Notes: a model not told the origin generated them from the letters alone. Shown: positions 17,861 through 30,300, counted from the first letter of the stretch. The stretch: 64,000 nucleotides of DNA from Agrocybe praecox (GCA_964017145.1 OZ024849.1:1-64000), one strand, 5' to 3'. A program made the numbers and translations.

Positions 17861-19270
17861 TTAAAAATGAATGCTGGACGTATTCATGTTCATATAACCA
17901 CGTCCTCATTTACATATTCCACTATAAATTAATTTCTATGTAGTCAGTAGTATTAGAAGAATACAATTATGAGTTTTTGTGCCACACAGATGGCTGGTGC
18001 ACTTTGTGTGCCCCCCTTTGTGTTAGAAATGGGACATATACAGATCAATTGTCGCGGCCCGGTGTCAGACATGCTTTTTGTTTGATATAAAACCAGTATG
18101 TTTAAAGCAAGAACATATACATGTATAACACAGAAATTATATTTTATCATGAAACACTATCTTTCTTTGTTGTTATAGTAATAGTTGTCTTGACGCGTTG
18201 GCATAGTGTTATTCCTACCTTTGCATAGTGATACACTGTTTCAACAAGTTACGCACAGCTTTAGCACTCTTTGTAACCATACACACAGCCCTGTGTAACC
18301 TTGTGAACCATCACACCATCATTATAGTAGCGCACAGCAGTTCTGTATGCTAATTACTTAAAAAGAGTATGTAGCTCCCGCATTCTACTTGTTTCAAAGT
18401 CATAGAAACAATTGGGGCTGTGCTCAAGAAAAGTATAAAAGGGCACCAAAATTTGGAACAAAGAGAGAGAGAGATCTTATTTTTTTCCCTTCTGATTTTA
18501 TTACCAACTTAAACACTAGACTCTGTGTCTGTGTACCTCTGCTTATATCTTCAAGTTGTATAGAATACAAGCTTGGAATATACACTATCTACTACCTGAA
18601 ACGCTGCTGTCCATTTGTTATTACTTAAGCAAGAAGTCTGTCTTCTCAATCCAAGTACGTAACCTTTAGTCTCAATTAAAGCTAACAAGATTCCACCTCA
18701 CAGAAGTTCAACGTTCCGTCACAACTTTGCATATAACACTGTTCAATCTCGAATTGTGTTACCACTTCAATTACATTACCAAATCCATCGTCACGTAGTC
18801 AGAGTTGTTAATATTACTGTCTACGTTAACTTGTACTTTCCCTTCAACTCAGAACAGTTGTCATATACCTCTTCTTTTCGGGATTATAGAGTGTAGTTAG
18901 GACCTCCCGAACTAACTGGAATATCCCAAAGATCATTTCTTTCGGTAAACCCAGGTGAATAACTTTTTCACGTTGACACCGGTATGATTTTAATCGAAAA
19001 AGGTATCATGAATGCCTATACTGACTTGGCACTCATTTGGCAGTATACAACATAAGTTATTAGCGAAACAGAGCCATCTAATTTCCAACTATACACTAGG
19101 CGCAGAAGTGTATTTATGTAGTTCAAAAATTCATATATAATTAAATTGGAAATGCTAACTTTTTGTAACTGACATATTCATTCGAAAATGGACTTGCAAA
19201 GGTTGAATAAATTGATGGATTTCTGTAACCTGGGAAGCTGTTGTTAAAGTCAAAAAAATTATAGAGGAAA
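17861..19270. other. Spacer, possible degenerate LTR-like segment
   Basis: Non-coding. The stretch 18170-18950 has a TATA box (TATAAAAGG near 18435) followed by AG-repeat and pyrimidine-rich sequence, a composition seen in LTR promoters. I could not find matching ends or a target duplication, so I leave it uncalled. Confidence 0.35.
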
Positions 19271-19274
19271 AATA

Positions 19275-19700
19275 AATGATTTTCAATTGTCTTTCTGGAG
19301 TCTAAAAATTCAACATTTTCCCACTCGAAACATTAAGTCTTTTATGAAGTCAAAAATTCGTCGGGCTGGATTCCTATATGGAGTACCGAGGTTAACATAT
19401 GGAGTACCGGAGTTACGACATAAGGGAATTCCGGCAAGCCAATTTTTAATTGTTCAAAAGGCAGCCTTTGCGATGTCGAAGAAGGCTTATTGTTTCTGTT
19501 TCAAAAAGAAGAAGAGAAATAGATTGGAAAATAGACACTTTCTGACATTTTTTGCTAATGAATTTTTGCAATATAAAAAGTCCTTCAACAATTATATCTT
19601 TACTCGTCTCTTTCGTACGAAAATTTTCCATGTTATAAAATCAGAATTTTGTAGTAAATTATCAGTCAATTTCTCGGACACAAAAATTGAATTTTGCGCG
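19275..19700 (+). repeat. Dispersed repeat, copy A
   Basis: About 420 bp clearly similar to the reverse complement of 49888-50292. Shared blocks include TTTTTAATTGTTCAAAAGGC, TTATTGTTTCTGTTT, AATGAATTTTTGCA, AAAAAGTCCTTCA and TTTACTCGTCT. Copy A has an extra 40 bp or so containing a short direct repeat (TATGGAGTACCG twice). The plus strand is open for 138 codons here but copy B is not conserved as protein, so I treat it as non-coding. Confidence 0.8.
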
Positions 19701-19738
19701 TAGTGATAGTGATGTTTCTTGAGAACGTGTCCACACAT

Positions 19739-19960
19739 GCTCGCAAGTGTCTCGCAACCGTCTCGCAACCGTCTCGCAGGTTCTCGCAAGTGTCGCGCAC
19801 ACCTGTATCAGTCACTTGAAGTCTTCAAATATGGGCAGTTGCCAGACTTAGTGCATATATCCAGACTGGTAACTGCCCACATTTCATATAAGAATCTGAC
19901 TTACATGGCTGTCGCGCAAGCTCTCGTAAATGTTCTCAGGTGCTCGCAAATTCTCGCGAG
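19739..19960. repeat. TCGCAAG heptamer clusters (middle)
   Basis: CTCGCAAGTGTCTCGCAACC-type repeats at 19739-19800 and a second, looser group at 19911-19960. Between them lies a short imperfect inverted repeat (ATGGGCAGTTGCCAG and CTGGTAACTGCCCACAT). No gene. Confidence 0.7.
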
Positions 19961-20464
19961 GCTCATGAACTCCTTGCAGATGCATGTAACTTCAAAGCTC
20001 GAGCTCGAGCTCGAGACCTTGAGGTTTAATTTGAATGAAAGTATTTCCAAAGTATTTCTTAAAATCATTGTACCTCTATCTCGAGTTTTACCAAAGTTTT
20101 TTAAGTTTTTAATAGAATTATTCTGTCCTTGACTTGTCCTCGACGTGTCTGTATCCCCTTGTGAACATTGTTTTATATGTCTCCTGAAAGCGCCCATTGT
20201 TGCACAAAAAATCTGACTCTTCTCATTCGCTTTATCAATCATAATAGCTATATAATTTACTTTGTACGTACACCGCGCAATTATATTATAAGAAATATTC
20301 CAAAAAATGGCTTGTAGGCAATTTGCCTTTAGAGAGAATAGAACCCATAGACAGGATTCCTTAGATTGTATTCCAGATGCATACATTAAAATCCGGCACA
20401 ATCAAAAAGATTTGCACACAGAGAGAGTCGAACTCCCTCCTGCTTCAACAGCTTAATCCAATGT

Positions 20465-20580
20465 TCACGCAGATGGCTCGCAAGGGTTGCGCAAATTCTC
20501 GCAGATGGCTCGCAAATGTCTCGCAAGTGTCTCGCAAATCTCGCAAGTCTCGCAAGTGTTCTTGCAGAAAGATGTGTGCC
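20465..20580. repeat. TCGCAAG heptamer cluster (right)
   Basis: Nine or more near-regular CTCGCAAG/CTCGCAAA units of 10-12 bp, ending next to the 26-bp inverted repeat at 20589. Subterminal arrays of this kind are binding sites for the transposase in several DNA transposon families (inference here). Confidence 0.8.
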
Positions 20581-20639
20581 CGTAATTGCTGTCATTTGTG
20601 AACAAACATTTTACAGGAGTTACTGAGGACTTGTATATC

Positions 20640-22640
20640 AATATAGCATCTACACCTGATTTCAGACTGAATTCGAACATGTATCTTCTACGTTAAGAAT
20701 GCCAACTGGCTGTCTCCGGATGCTTGTCAATTAATGAGCACACGCACACATTAATGTGCGAAAGCTCGTTGATTAACGAAGTCAAATGATGAATTGTCAT
20801 TATGTCTAGATAAGATATGCAAACCGTTGACTTGAAGACCTCCGTCACATTTGTTCGTCCGAGTTTTGATATTGACATAGGACAAGAATGGCACTGGTGA
20901 ATAATGCAATGATGACTTCTGAAGAAGTTGGAATGGGCAACTGTCGGTTGAAGATTGCACATGAAGCTGTGTGTCGTACCGCTTCGATTCCTCGGACCTC
21001 CGACTCGTAGTCGGTGATGTAACTAACCGTCGTCGGTAATATATATCACTTGAGATACATACAACACAGGAGCAATTTACCGAACAAGGAAAATTGCAGC
21101 ATAGTTTTGACAAATATTTATTCATGTGTGCTAAAGGTCAGGAACCTGTAAAAGCCTTTGCATCGGAACGGCTTCAATAATGTCGGTCCGTGGTCACCAA
21201 ACATATTCCTTCGAATCTGCATGTACTTATGTACGTAGCCAATCAATATTGAACGTTGAACGAGGGTACACTCAATAATACGAAGTACATAGTTTGTTCT
21301 GCAGTGAAGAATATCAACCTGGCTAGTTCTGACTCCTGAGCGACAGTAGAACATGATTCCCTCTCATCGGTCAACGCTCAGATGATCGATACTCAAATAC
21401 CTGGTGAGTTTGTAATCTATAGCGATAACGCTCCTCTTCTCGGAGTTCTTTGAAGTTCACAGTCATTCAGGATAGACGCTCATACGTTTTCTTGTGCCTC
21501 TATTGAGAATAGACCATTATAAGAACGTTTTGATTTTGACTAATTTTACTCGCTTAGAAGTTTCGATTCCCTTTTCCCTGTACATAATAAGCATCTATCG
21601 AGTATAGATGCGTCGCAGTCTTCTTAAACCTACATAATAACTTGCGGCAGTTCCGTTCCAGCCTCCAGATGTTTTGTACTGGCTAGAACGTTGGAATAAT
21701 CCATTGCAAGGAGGCTAAGATGGCGGATACTGACCGGGACCTTTTGTGCCCCCAGAAATCCTCAAAGCACCACCCACAGAAGCTGCCGCTGCCGTCCGAC
21801 TGCCTACTCCTCTTATCTGTCTCCCGGAATGCTGAAAATATATCCAGCACTCTCTTGACTGCATCTGCTCTCTCTAAATTACCGTGAGCGTGGCGGTCGT
21901 GGCGGAGGCGTAGGGAAGTAATGCAGATGCCCTCCGCACATCGTGTATGGGTCGTAAAGAGGCCCACTAGTACAGTTGTACCTGTTCCCTAGTTCATTTG
22001 CTCGTCCGGACCCATACAGCTAGCAGGCCCACTGTACGCCGTAGGTATGCTGTAGCTCCTCGAAGTCACATTTGGTGCAATTTTTACAGGTTGTGATTTA
22101 CATGGTGGGGCGGATGAAACTCTGTGGTGGAGCATGGATAAAAGGAAGAGACACAATCAAGTGTAAGACACGCACCTTGTGTATGCCTGAAATAAACACA
22201 AATGTGCTGGCCTGACGCACACCTAGGGAGGTGGTTATATGCCTTGTATAGATGGGTACCAAGGCATATGATGTTTCATATTTTCCCAGAAACTATCTAT
22301 ATGTACTTCGTTCGCGTGAATTACATGCAGGCGATGAGCAAGCGATGAGGGACCTTGGTAAGGTTCGTCGGCAATACCGTGCCGTTGAGAAACTGTGACT
22401 AAGTCAGGTGACTTGGCTGAAGATAAGATGAAAGCGATAGGAGTTGATCTTATCACTGTCAGTGTCACCATGCCTCTTGAATTTGAAACATGCACAATTG
22501 GAGCTTTGAGTAGCACGTCAAAGAGTCGTGGTTAGAACGTGTAAATACACAACACACATTCACATACGTGCTTTCTATTCCTTCGTCATCCCCTCATACC
22601 TTTCTCCCTGCCAGGGTCTTGCTTTACTTTGGTACCACCT
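20640..22640. other. 2-kb spacer, no supported gene
   Basis: Several open stretches up to 124 codons exist but show no family motif, splice pattern or conserved domain. The end of this spacer holds the presumed promoter of the GLTP-fold gene. Confidence 0.5.
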
Positions 22641-23551
22641 ATGGCGCCGTATTTCGAGACTGTAAAGGTTGGTGATTTTTGAATTATTAAGAGTATCTTC
22701 GGCAGAGATGTCTATAACAGCGGAACTAATACTTTGTGCTTCTTTTTATTAGTCTTTTGACGATGTCCGGCTGACAGATGATGGAATCGAGACCTCGTCG
22801 TTCCTTGAAGCGTCTGATGGTCTCGTACAGATGTTCGGTGAGCCAAACATCGTAGAAAAGATGTTGTAAACGTTAACTATATTACTTTTTTGCTTATGTT
22901 TCTCATAGATTTACTAGGATCTGGTGTATTCGGTTTCGTCCAAGCTGATATTAGGGCGAATATTGCGGTAGGCAAGACTTTTACCGTTAACCTTGACTAA
23001 TTATCTTATAGGGTGTAAGAGGTCGCTATGAGACTGTAACAAACAAATGCACTACACTGGAGAGCTTAGTCCGCTCAGAGAAGGACGAATATCATAAACA
23101 CGCGACTCCGTGCCTTGTTCGTCTCGTTAGGTGTGTACTTCCTGGATTTATACGGACATAGGTTGATGGACAGAATCATAGAGGTCTGGCTTTTACGTGC
23201 AAGGCTCTTCAGCATATGCAAAAAGATACCACCTGCGATCTACATGTCTGTTTCAAACGCTCATACGACGAGGTGTTGAAGCACCACCATAATTTCGTGA
23301 TCCGCTCTGTCGTTTCCGTGAGTGGATAGTGGCATCGCCTGCTAACAATGGATAAGTGTTTACTATGATTATGGCCTGAAAAGGTAGCAATTAGGGCCGT
23401 ACCACGGCGAGAAGACTTCCTCGCACGGATCTCGCAGGGTGATTCGATCGAGAAGCTTAATGTTGAGTTGGGTCGATGGCTTCAGGGACTTGAGAGGATC
23501 GTGAATCACGCGAGCGTTTTTTTGGAACAAGGAGGGTATGGGAAAGTATGA
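22641..23551 (+). CDS. Glycolipid transfer protein (GLTP) fold protein
   Basis: Six exons (22641-22667, 22753-22837, 22909-22967, 23012-23130, 23182-23317, 23384-23551) give 197 aa, the normal GLTP length, all with GT..AG and consistent phase. GLTP-fold proteins carry a sphingolipid in an all-helical two-layer pocket and move it between membranes in the cytosol. Conserved points: VQADIRANI with Asp51 and Asn55 (headgroup contacts in GLTP), the His-rich KHHHNF near residue 132, and FKRSYDEVL. At the position of the sugar-stacking Trp (LLWL in typical members) this protein has LVRL, with Arg94. Arg at that helix is reminiscent of ceramide-1-phosphate-type transfer proteins, which however usually have Lys in place of Asn55. 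The headgroup preference is therefore open. Confidence 0.92.
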
Positions 23552-23993
23552 GCGGTGGAACCAGTTGACTTGGAATGGACTTTCTACATGCTACAAACTG
23601 GTAATAGTACCCGTTTTTGTCACATATCGAGGATTATTGAGGATTATGTGAACATCACTCAGCTCGAATGTGAGATGGCCTAGGACATTAAAAAGTTTCA
23701 TTTGCTTCTGGGGCATTCTTTTATTGAGAGAGAGGAGAACAAAGATAGCATTGTCATACAGGCACTAACCGATGCGTGAATATCTGCCTTGTCAATGCGA
23801 ATTTAAATGGCAGTGGCATGTCACAGTGAATCTTCAATCTACAAAGAGGGCCACTCTGATTTAACGTTTAACCGTAAGTCTTCCGAGGTGGCGATGTATA
23901 TATGGAGGAAGTCGACAAGAAGGTCCGTCCATCGAGATATAAATTAGGCACAAGGTGACAGCTTGACTCAACCCTCTAGACTCTGAACATGTT
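23552..23993. other. Spacer between the GLTP gene and the next open frame
   Basis: No clear exon. It may hold 5' exons of the following gene, but I could not find a start with good splice sites. Confidence 0.4.
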
Positions 23994-24605
23994 GTGTCAC
24001 TGTTCAATACTCTCCCTGACCAATTTGTACTCGTATCGCAGATGGAACCTATGACCAACAACGCCATTACCGACGTTCGCAACGCCTTCATCTCTGTGAT
24101 TTGCGGTATCACACTGAGTGGCAACGTCTCAAAAGAACCCCCGTTGAGGAAGGCGAACGGCCATGTAATTGAAACTCACTGGAATAATATGCGCGTAGAA
24201 GCGCTGGACGTTGATGACAGAAATTTCTTCGATTATGGGGTAGCGATGCCAGAGAAGGATAAAAATAAGGATAGTCAGATAGCTGAATGCTCTATATTTG
24301 CGCATTTGCAGGTTAATGAACCACTTCCTCCAAGTCCGTTTGTCTCGTTTTGTGTCTCGTTTCGTGATGGAGGGTATTATAAAGAGAAAGAGAGTCTACT
24401 CAAGACCAAAATGGAATCATTAGACGACGAGTGGAAGCATAGTACTACTATCCAGACTATAGATTCTGTGTCTCTCGCGGAGGAGCACTCTTTGGAAACG
24501 AGGATGATGCGGCGTGAGTTCAGTGGGAGTAAAGTGTACAGGATGCTTGGATGCGGTGCCAGCGAAACGTATGGATTGGAGGGATGGGGATGTGAGGAGT
24601 GCTAG
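23994..24605 (+). CDS. Hypothetical protein, 203 codons, 5' end uncertain
   Basis: Open frame with protein-like composition: FNTLPDQFVLVSQME, then RNAFISVICGITLSGN, then PPSPFVSFCVSFRDGGYY and a C-terminal segment GLEGWGCEEC. The first ATG in frame is at 24042. The frame also extends about nine codons upstream of the GTG at 23994 to a stop, with a possible splice acceptor (CCTCTAG) there, so an upstream exon may be missing. No family recognised. The stop is doubled (TAG TAA). Confidence 0.45.
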   Translation: MSLFNTLPDQFVLVSQMEPMTNNAITDVRNAFISVICGITLSGNVSKEPPLRKANGHVIETHWNNMRVEALDVDDRNFFDYGVAMPEKDKNKDSQIAECSIFAHLQVNEPLPPSPFVSFCVSFRDGGYYKEKESLLKTKMESLDDEWKHSTTIQTIDSVSLAEEHSLETRMMRREFSGSKVYRMLGCGASETYGLEGWGCEEC

Positions 24606-25110
24606 TAAGTACTCGTACTACTATATATGAATTCTTGAATTCTTGAATCCTGTATCTACTCGTAATTATTCAAGTTATAGCCCATTACTTCCTGACAATG
24701 ATACTCTTCCTGATTATTGGGGGAAATTATTTCTTAGAGGCTTACGAATTCGACCACAATCATCATGTTCAAAGACGTAGCCTTAACGTGAGATGCCTAA
24801 TCGGCTAAATGAAGTCGTTGCAATAGCAAATACTCCCTCAAACTCTTTCAGCTCGAACAAGAACCTCGCGGAACAAGGACTGCATGTATTGGTATGGACG
24901 AAGAAAATATATCAAGTAAATGTGTATAGGTAGAAACAAACCAAGCCCATTGAAAATCTAAATAGAAACGCGAGAACGCGATCTGACCGTTTGAGGCCGT
25001 TATGACGTTCCTGCCGAATTGCCGACGGTTACATGTCAGAACGAGCAAGGAATCTTGCTTAAATTTAATTTTTGGTACAGACACAGTTGCTCTGTGGGCG
25101 CTAGTATGGC
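24606..25110. other. Intergenic region upstream of hsp60
   Basis: No supported gene. It leads into the hsp60 promoter with its heat-shock elements. Confidence 0.5.
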
Positions 25111-25195
25111 GAAAATTCTCGAAGCCATGGGAAAAGGAAAGAAAAAACAAACCGGAGGTGACGGCGAGTCACCTGACCGGCGTTCTAGAGTTTTC
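25111..25195 (+). promoter_or_regulatory. Heat-shock elements upstream of hsp60
   Basis: GAA-AA-TTC-TC-GAA at 25111-25123 is a perfect three-unit nGAAnnTTCnnGAA element. TTC-TA-GAG-TT-TTC at 25183-25195 is a second with one mismatch. They lie about 205 and 130 bp before the start codon, a normal distance for Hsf1 sites of fungal chaperone genes. Confidence 0.75.
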
Positions 25196-25316
25196 TATTT
25201 TGAAAAAAAAAAGTTTATAGCCGACGTGACGAGGCGGGTTCACACGGTCCTTTTCGTCTTGTTCCGCTTCCCCAAATCCTCCTTCACCTCCTCCACAACT
25301 CTTCTTCTTCCCAAAA

Positions 25317-27303
25317 ATGCATCACATTTCTACTACCTCTTCACGCTCTCTGCGTCGCGCTGCTGCTAAGGCCGCCTCAAAATCTACAACCGTCGCTGGC
25401 CTGACACAGACACGGAACGCCCACAAGGAAATTAAGTTCTCCAACGAGGGCCGTGCAAGCATCCTCAAGGGTGTTGATATCCTTGCGAATGCTGTAAGCG
25501 TCACTTTGGGTCCCAAAGGTGAGGTTTTCTTTGTTTTGAATGGTTAGAGACGTGTTCTGACAACTTTTTGCGCGTTTCTAGGACGCAACGTCATCATTGA
25601 GCAGAGCTTTGGTGGACCAAAAATCACAAAAGGTACGTTGTCATTCGGTACTCTTTGAATGATAGTTGACGAATATAACGCAGATGGCGTCACTGTTGCC
25701 AAGTCAATTACTCTGAAAGACAAATTTGAGAACTTGGGTGCTCGGTATGTTTGGTTTTTCTTTTCATGTTTCTGACGTGGTGTTTATATTTTTGTTCAGT
25801 CTTGTACAAGACGTCGCCTCAAAGACCAACGAAGTTGCTGGAGACGGTACAACGACCGCCACCGTCCTCACTCGCGCCATTTACTCTGAAGGTGTCAAGA
25901 ATGTCGCTGCTGGATGCAACCCTATGGACCTCCGCCGTGGTTCGCAAGCAGCTGTCGACCGTGTCGTTGAATTCCTTTCCGCCAACACCAAGACCATCAC
26001 CACCACCGCGGAAATCGCCCAGGTAGCCACTATCTCTGCTAACGGCGACACCCACGTTGGAAACCTCATCGCTCAGGCTATGGAGAAGGTCGGAAAGGAG
26101 GGTGTCATTACCGTCAAGGAGGGAAAAACTATCGAAGACGAAATTGAGATCACCGAGGGCATGCGCTTCGACAGAGGTTACATCTCCCCCTACTTCGTCA
26201 CCGACGTCAAGACCCAGAAAGTCGAGTTCGAGAAACCCTTCATCCTTCTCTCCGAGAAGAAGATTTCCCTCCTCCAAGACATTCTGCCCGCTTTAGAAAT
26301 TGCCGCGCAGGCCCGTCGTCCTCTCATTATCATTGCTGAGGACGTCGACGGTGAGGCTCTTGCTGCCTGCATCCTCAACAAGCTCCGTGGCCAGCTCCAG
26401 GTCGTCGCTGTCAAAGCTCCAGGCTTTGGTGACAACCGCAAGTCCATCCTCGGCGATTTGGCCATCCTCACTGGCGGAACCGTCTTCACTGACGAGTTGG
26501 ACATCAAAATTGAGCGTGTCACCGCTGAGATGCTCGGTTCGACCGGTTCAGTCTCAGTCACTAAGGATGACACCATTGTGTTGAACGGTGAAGGTGCCAA
26601 GGAGGCCATCCAGTCTCGCTGCGAACAAATCAGGTCCATTATTGCTGACCCATCCACCTCCGACTTTGACCGCTCCAAACTCCAGGAACGTCTCGCTAAG
26701 CTCTCTGGAGGTGTTGCCGTCATCAAGGTCGGAGGCTCTTCGGAAGTCGAGGTTGGTGAGAAGAAGGACAGGTACGACGACGCTCTCAACGCCACCCGCG
26801 CTGCTGTCGAGGAAGGTATCCTCCCTGGAGGTGGTGTCGCCCTCCTCAAGGCTTCACTTCAACTCGCCACTTCCTCCGCTGGCTCCGGTGCTGGCTCGAC
26901 CACCTCCCCCGTCTCCCCCGACGCCAAACCTATCCCCACCGCCAACTTTGACCAAGAACTCGGCGTTGCCATCATCCGCCGTGCCATTACCGGTCCTTCG
27001 CGCGCTATCCTTTCCAACGCAGGCGAAGAGGCGTCCGTCATCATCGGTACTCTCCTCAAGCAATACGGTACCCCGGACAAGTTTGCCTGGGGCTACGACG
27101 CGAGCAAGGGCGAGTACGTGGATATGATCAAGGCGGGTATCGTTGATCCCTTGAAGGTCGTAAGGACCGCACTTGTCGATGCTAGTGGTGTTGCCAGCTT
27201 GTTGACGACGAGCGAGGCGTGTGTGGTTGATGCTCCTGAGGAGGATAAGCCTGTCGGAGGTATGCCGGGTATGGGAGGAATGGGCGGTATGGGAGGATAT
27301 TAA
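25317..27303 (+). CDS. hsp60: Mitochondrial chaperonin Hsp60 (group I, GroEL type)
   Basis: Exons 25317-25518, 25582-25632, 25684-25744 and 25800-27303 give 605 aa. The first about 35 residues are Arg/Ser/Ala-rich without acids, a mitochondrial targeting peptide. GroEL landmarks follow: [14 protein letters not shown] (ATP site), DGVTVAKSI, then [13 protein letters not shown] (catalytic Asp and phosphate contacts) and, near the end, the Gly-Met repeats [13 protein letters not shown]. It folds imported matrix proteins as a double heptamer with Hsp10, which is not in this window. There is a Pro/Ser-rich insertion around residue 450 ([17 protein letters not shown]) absent from bacterial GroEL. 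Most introns cluster at the 5' end, as in many highly expressed basidiomycete genes. Two heat-shock elements upstream predict Hsf1 control. Confidence 0.98.
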
Positions 27304-30300
27304 AGGGTTGGATAGAATGGTGTTTAATGTTTTTGGCGCTCTCTTCCCTTTCCCTCCCTCCTTTAGTCCTTCCGGACTGACACGCCCATTTTCCCGCACA
27401 CCTTCAAAAGTACCTCTTAAATCTCTCATCAGTATACAGCATCGTACAATTCCATCACGCACCCTACACCATCCATGCATATTTAGACTTGACTTTACCA
27501 CCACTACCACTATTACCTTACATACTCATCCCGTGTTTATTATAACTTCATCTTGTTTTCCTTTTGGTTTGTAATGCTGTTCGCTTGTTTGTTTGTTTTC
27601 GACTATTCTTTTTCTTCTTGTATACCTTTGCCTCTTTGGCTTTGGGCATTTTTTCGCTATGAATACATATGCAGTACATATGCTGCCAACCCTACCTCCA
27701 CTCAATAAAATGTATTAGTTATGTGGCAATTTTGCGTTGGGTGTCGGCTAAGTGGGGATTTTTTAAATTTGAAACAGGTTGGTTGACGCCCTGCGCGTAG
27801 CACCTCAGCCCTCAAGTGTTACTGCCCTGCCGCAGCGCCTGAATATTAAACACGCCGAAGTACGGACGATTTACAAGTTGAAACCCTCCCCTTTCCCGAG
27901 CGATGTGATATAGCATGATAGAAATATGAGACCTGACGTACTTGTGTAATGATTTGCATCGACGCGTCTTTCATGTAAGGTTATCAACTGACTTACCACT
28001 CTCTAAAGTTTTTGATATCTATCGTGCCTTCTAGAAATGAGAACTTAGGATTAGAAGAAAGGGAATGTGCAGCACACTTCATGTAGGGCTATATTAGCCT
28101 GGGATTCGACCAAAGTAATTTGAGTCGTATACGTAGGAAAATGACCTGTCCACGCCTTCGGTAAGTTCTAGAGCGTTCTGAGCTGGTAAATTGGTATTCA
28201 TCGGTGTTCCTCACTTCGAAGAACACATGGTCTTCGAGCTACGGCATAATACTGGTATGTTCTCACCTTCGTATTGTTTTTAGTGTTATTATGTCCTAAG
28301 GAAGCGGCGGGAATGAAAGAGAAATTGGGTTAAGAAGAAGAAGAACGAGGATGGGAAGAAGTATTTACCTGTATACGTGTGTAGATTAATGAAAGAAGGA
28401 GGGATGATATCGAGGGCATATTACCAATCGGCGATTGAAATAATTCCATTCTGAATTCCAAGCCGGACATACTTCGACGTCAACCCCTACTACGTCTTAC
28501 TCCTGCGAATTCTATCTCGACCCCAGCGATTCATACAGTGATTGACGTCTTGAACATATTATTTCCACGCGAATGTCATGCACCCGAAGGACGTCCAGTT
28601 CAGTCGAACATGATCTTCGATGATAGACATCGTCGCCATACTGCTTCAATAGATGTTTGTATGATCAACGATTTCATCCAAGCTCGTACTATGATGAGCT
28701 CTACACTTCACGCCAGGATCGCGGAGTAACCATCAGCTCGATTCTCCCTTTACAGCTCTGCTGAATCATAGGCAACTTTGACCACCCAAGCGCAAATATC
28801 AAGAAAGTGATGATGGGCATAGCACGTAGCATCGCAGAATTCCAAGTCGGATGTAGTAGGTGTCGGTGTCGACGATCGCCTGTGCAAAAATCCGTGTACA
28901 TGTCATACTCTGAGATACGTACATGCACATTATGTACGCACGCACGCACGCCTGTTCCTTGTCTGCTCTGTACCTCTCTGGAACTCACGTACACACGTCG
29001 TGATGCATAATGCACATGCGAAAAGATCTTCTGGAATCATACGATCAATGTCGAGTAAGTAGCAGCTGGGCGAAAACGTCAACGCGAAATAGTTGGAGGG
29101 TTTCCAGGCCATTCAATTTTTCGTGGGCGTTCGTCGACATGCGAGTTGACGTCGTCTAAGCCCCGTGGGGTAGCAGTGCCTGGTAAGCTCCGGATGTTAT
29201 TTGGTGATGTCTGTGGGTCTTCAAAGCTTCAAGGTACATTGAAGAGCTTGAAGACGATGAGAAGAATAGCTTCTTGAACCCAGTGAAGGGTAAAACACCA
29301 TAAGGTCAAGAAGGTGTACCCAGATATGATATAGCTATAGTTATAGGTCCGCTCACAGAAAATCTATCAGATGAGAAAAAAAAGAGGTGCAAATAGAACT
29401 TGTGCGTGCTCTGATGTATACATATATTATTCTTATGTGCGTCGCGGGCCCGTCAAACTGTCAAGATACGAATCAAAAGTGCAACGCCTGATTTACATCC
29501 GTCGCTGAGGCGACATCTCCCTTTATTTCTTTTTTTTTCGGCCACAGTTTGACTGTATAAATGGCATCGTCCGACGCGGTATAAGATTTGAGACACCGTG
29601 AACGCCAGCAATTCAGCCTGATCGTGAATGCAATGACTAAGCCCATACATCGGGAGTAGGTAATAAGAAGTAGATATACTACTGATTTTTATCTCAGGAA
29701 AAGGCTTAGCGCAAAACTCAGTTCTTTCAAATCATCGATGCATGAGGATCGGACTGTAAACGTGAGCTACCACACGTACTAAGGGATTCGGAAGATAGAT
29801 AACTGCAGATGCGGTATATTCTGGCCTATATTAAATACAACAGAAGGAGAAAAGAAGGTTTATTATTGTATGTTTTATTAGTGAGAAACACCCACCATGT
29901 AACCCTCGTAAAATACGTACGTATGCCATGTATTAGTAACTAGAACTCTGGGACCGAGTATTGGGCGCTTTGGTAAGGCGGCTGAGACTGCTCCAATCAG
30001 TATCTCACGAGCTTTCAAAGTGTGCATGTACATACGGGATCCGTTCTGCCAGGCATCCAACACTTCGCTAAGCCACAGCGAAGTCTTCCGTGATATAATG
30101 ATTACTTCAGCGAGGGTGAAACGAATTGCGAAAGTATAAGTCTGGTCTGATTAATTATCTTGATAGTGATTCAGCGGACGGTAATAATCTTGATTACTCG
30201 TCCTAGGGCAGATGCATAGCTTCTTGAGCGCTGTGGATGAGCGATGAATGCGCTGCACTAAGGCGGCGTTGAATCATATTAGAAGTTGGAGGCGCGTGTG

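Larger units (their letters stand above)
15083..20614. mobile_element. Composite inverted-repeat element with nested insertions
   Basis: A 26-bp sequence at 15083-15108 (GTAAAATGTTTGTTC...GACAG) is repeated perfectly in inverted orientation at 20589-20614. Just inside the right end, and just inside the left end once the inner insertion is set aside (17763 onward), the DNA is dense in TCGCAAG-type heptamers. Terminal inverted repeats plus subterminal heptamer arrays are the layout of a DNA transposon. The inner element (about 15109-17760) appears inserted right next to the left terminal repeat. No transposase was found in the remaining 2.8 kb, so it would be non-autonomous. The target duplication was not resolved. 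Confidence 0.5.

Noticed and set aside
18170..18950. Possible solo LTR with TATA box
   Set aside because: No TG..CA ends with a matching 5-bp duplication could be found and no second copy is in the window.
20405..20460. tRNA-like T-arm on the minus strand (GGGAG-TTCGACT-CTCTC) followed by a T run
   Set aside because: The T stem pairs, but no matching 5' acceptor strand, D arm or clear anticodon arm lies at the right distance, and the upstream DNA is TCGCAAG repeat.
28701..29015. Open frame in the 27-31 kb gap with a hydrophobic segment
   Set aside because: No homology or splice support; includes a simple CGCACGCACG run.
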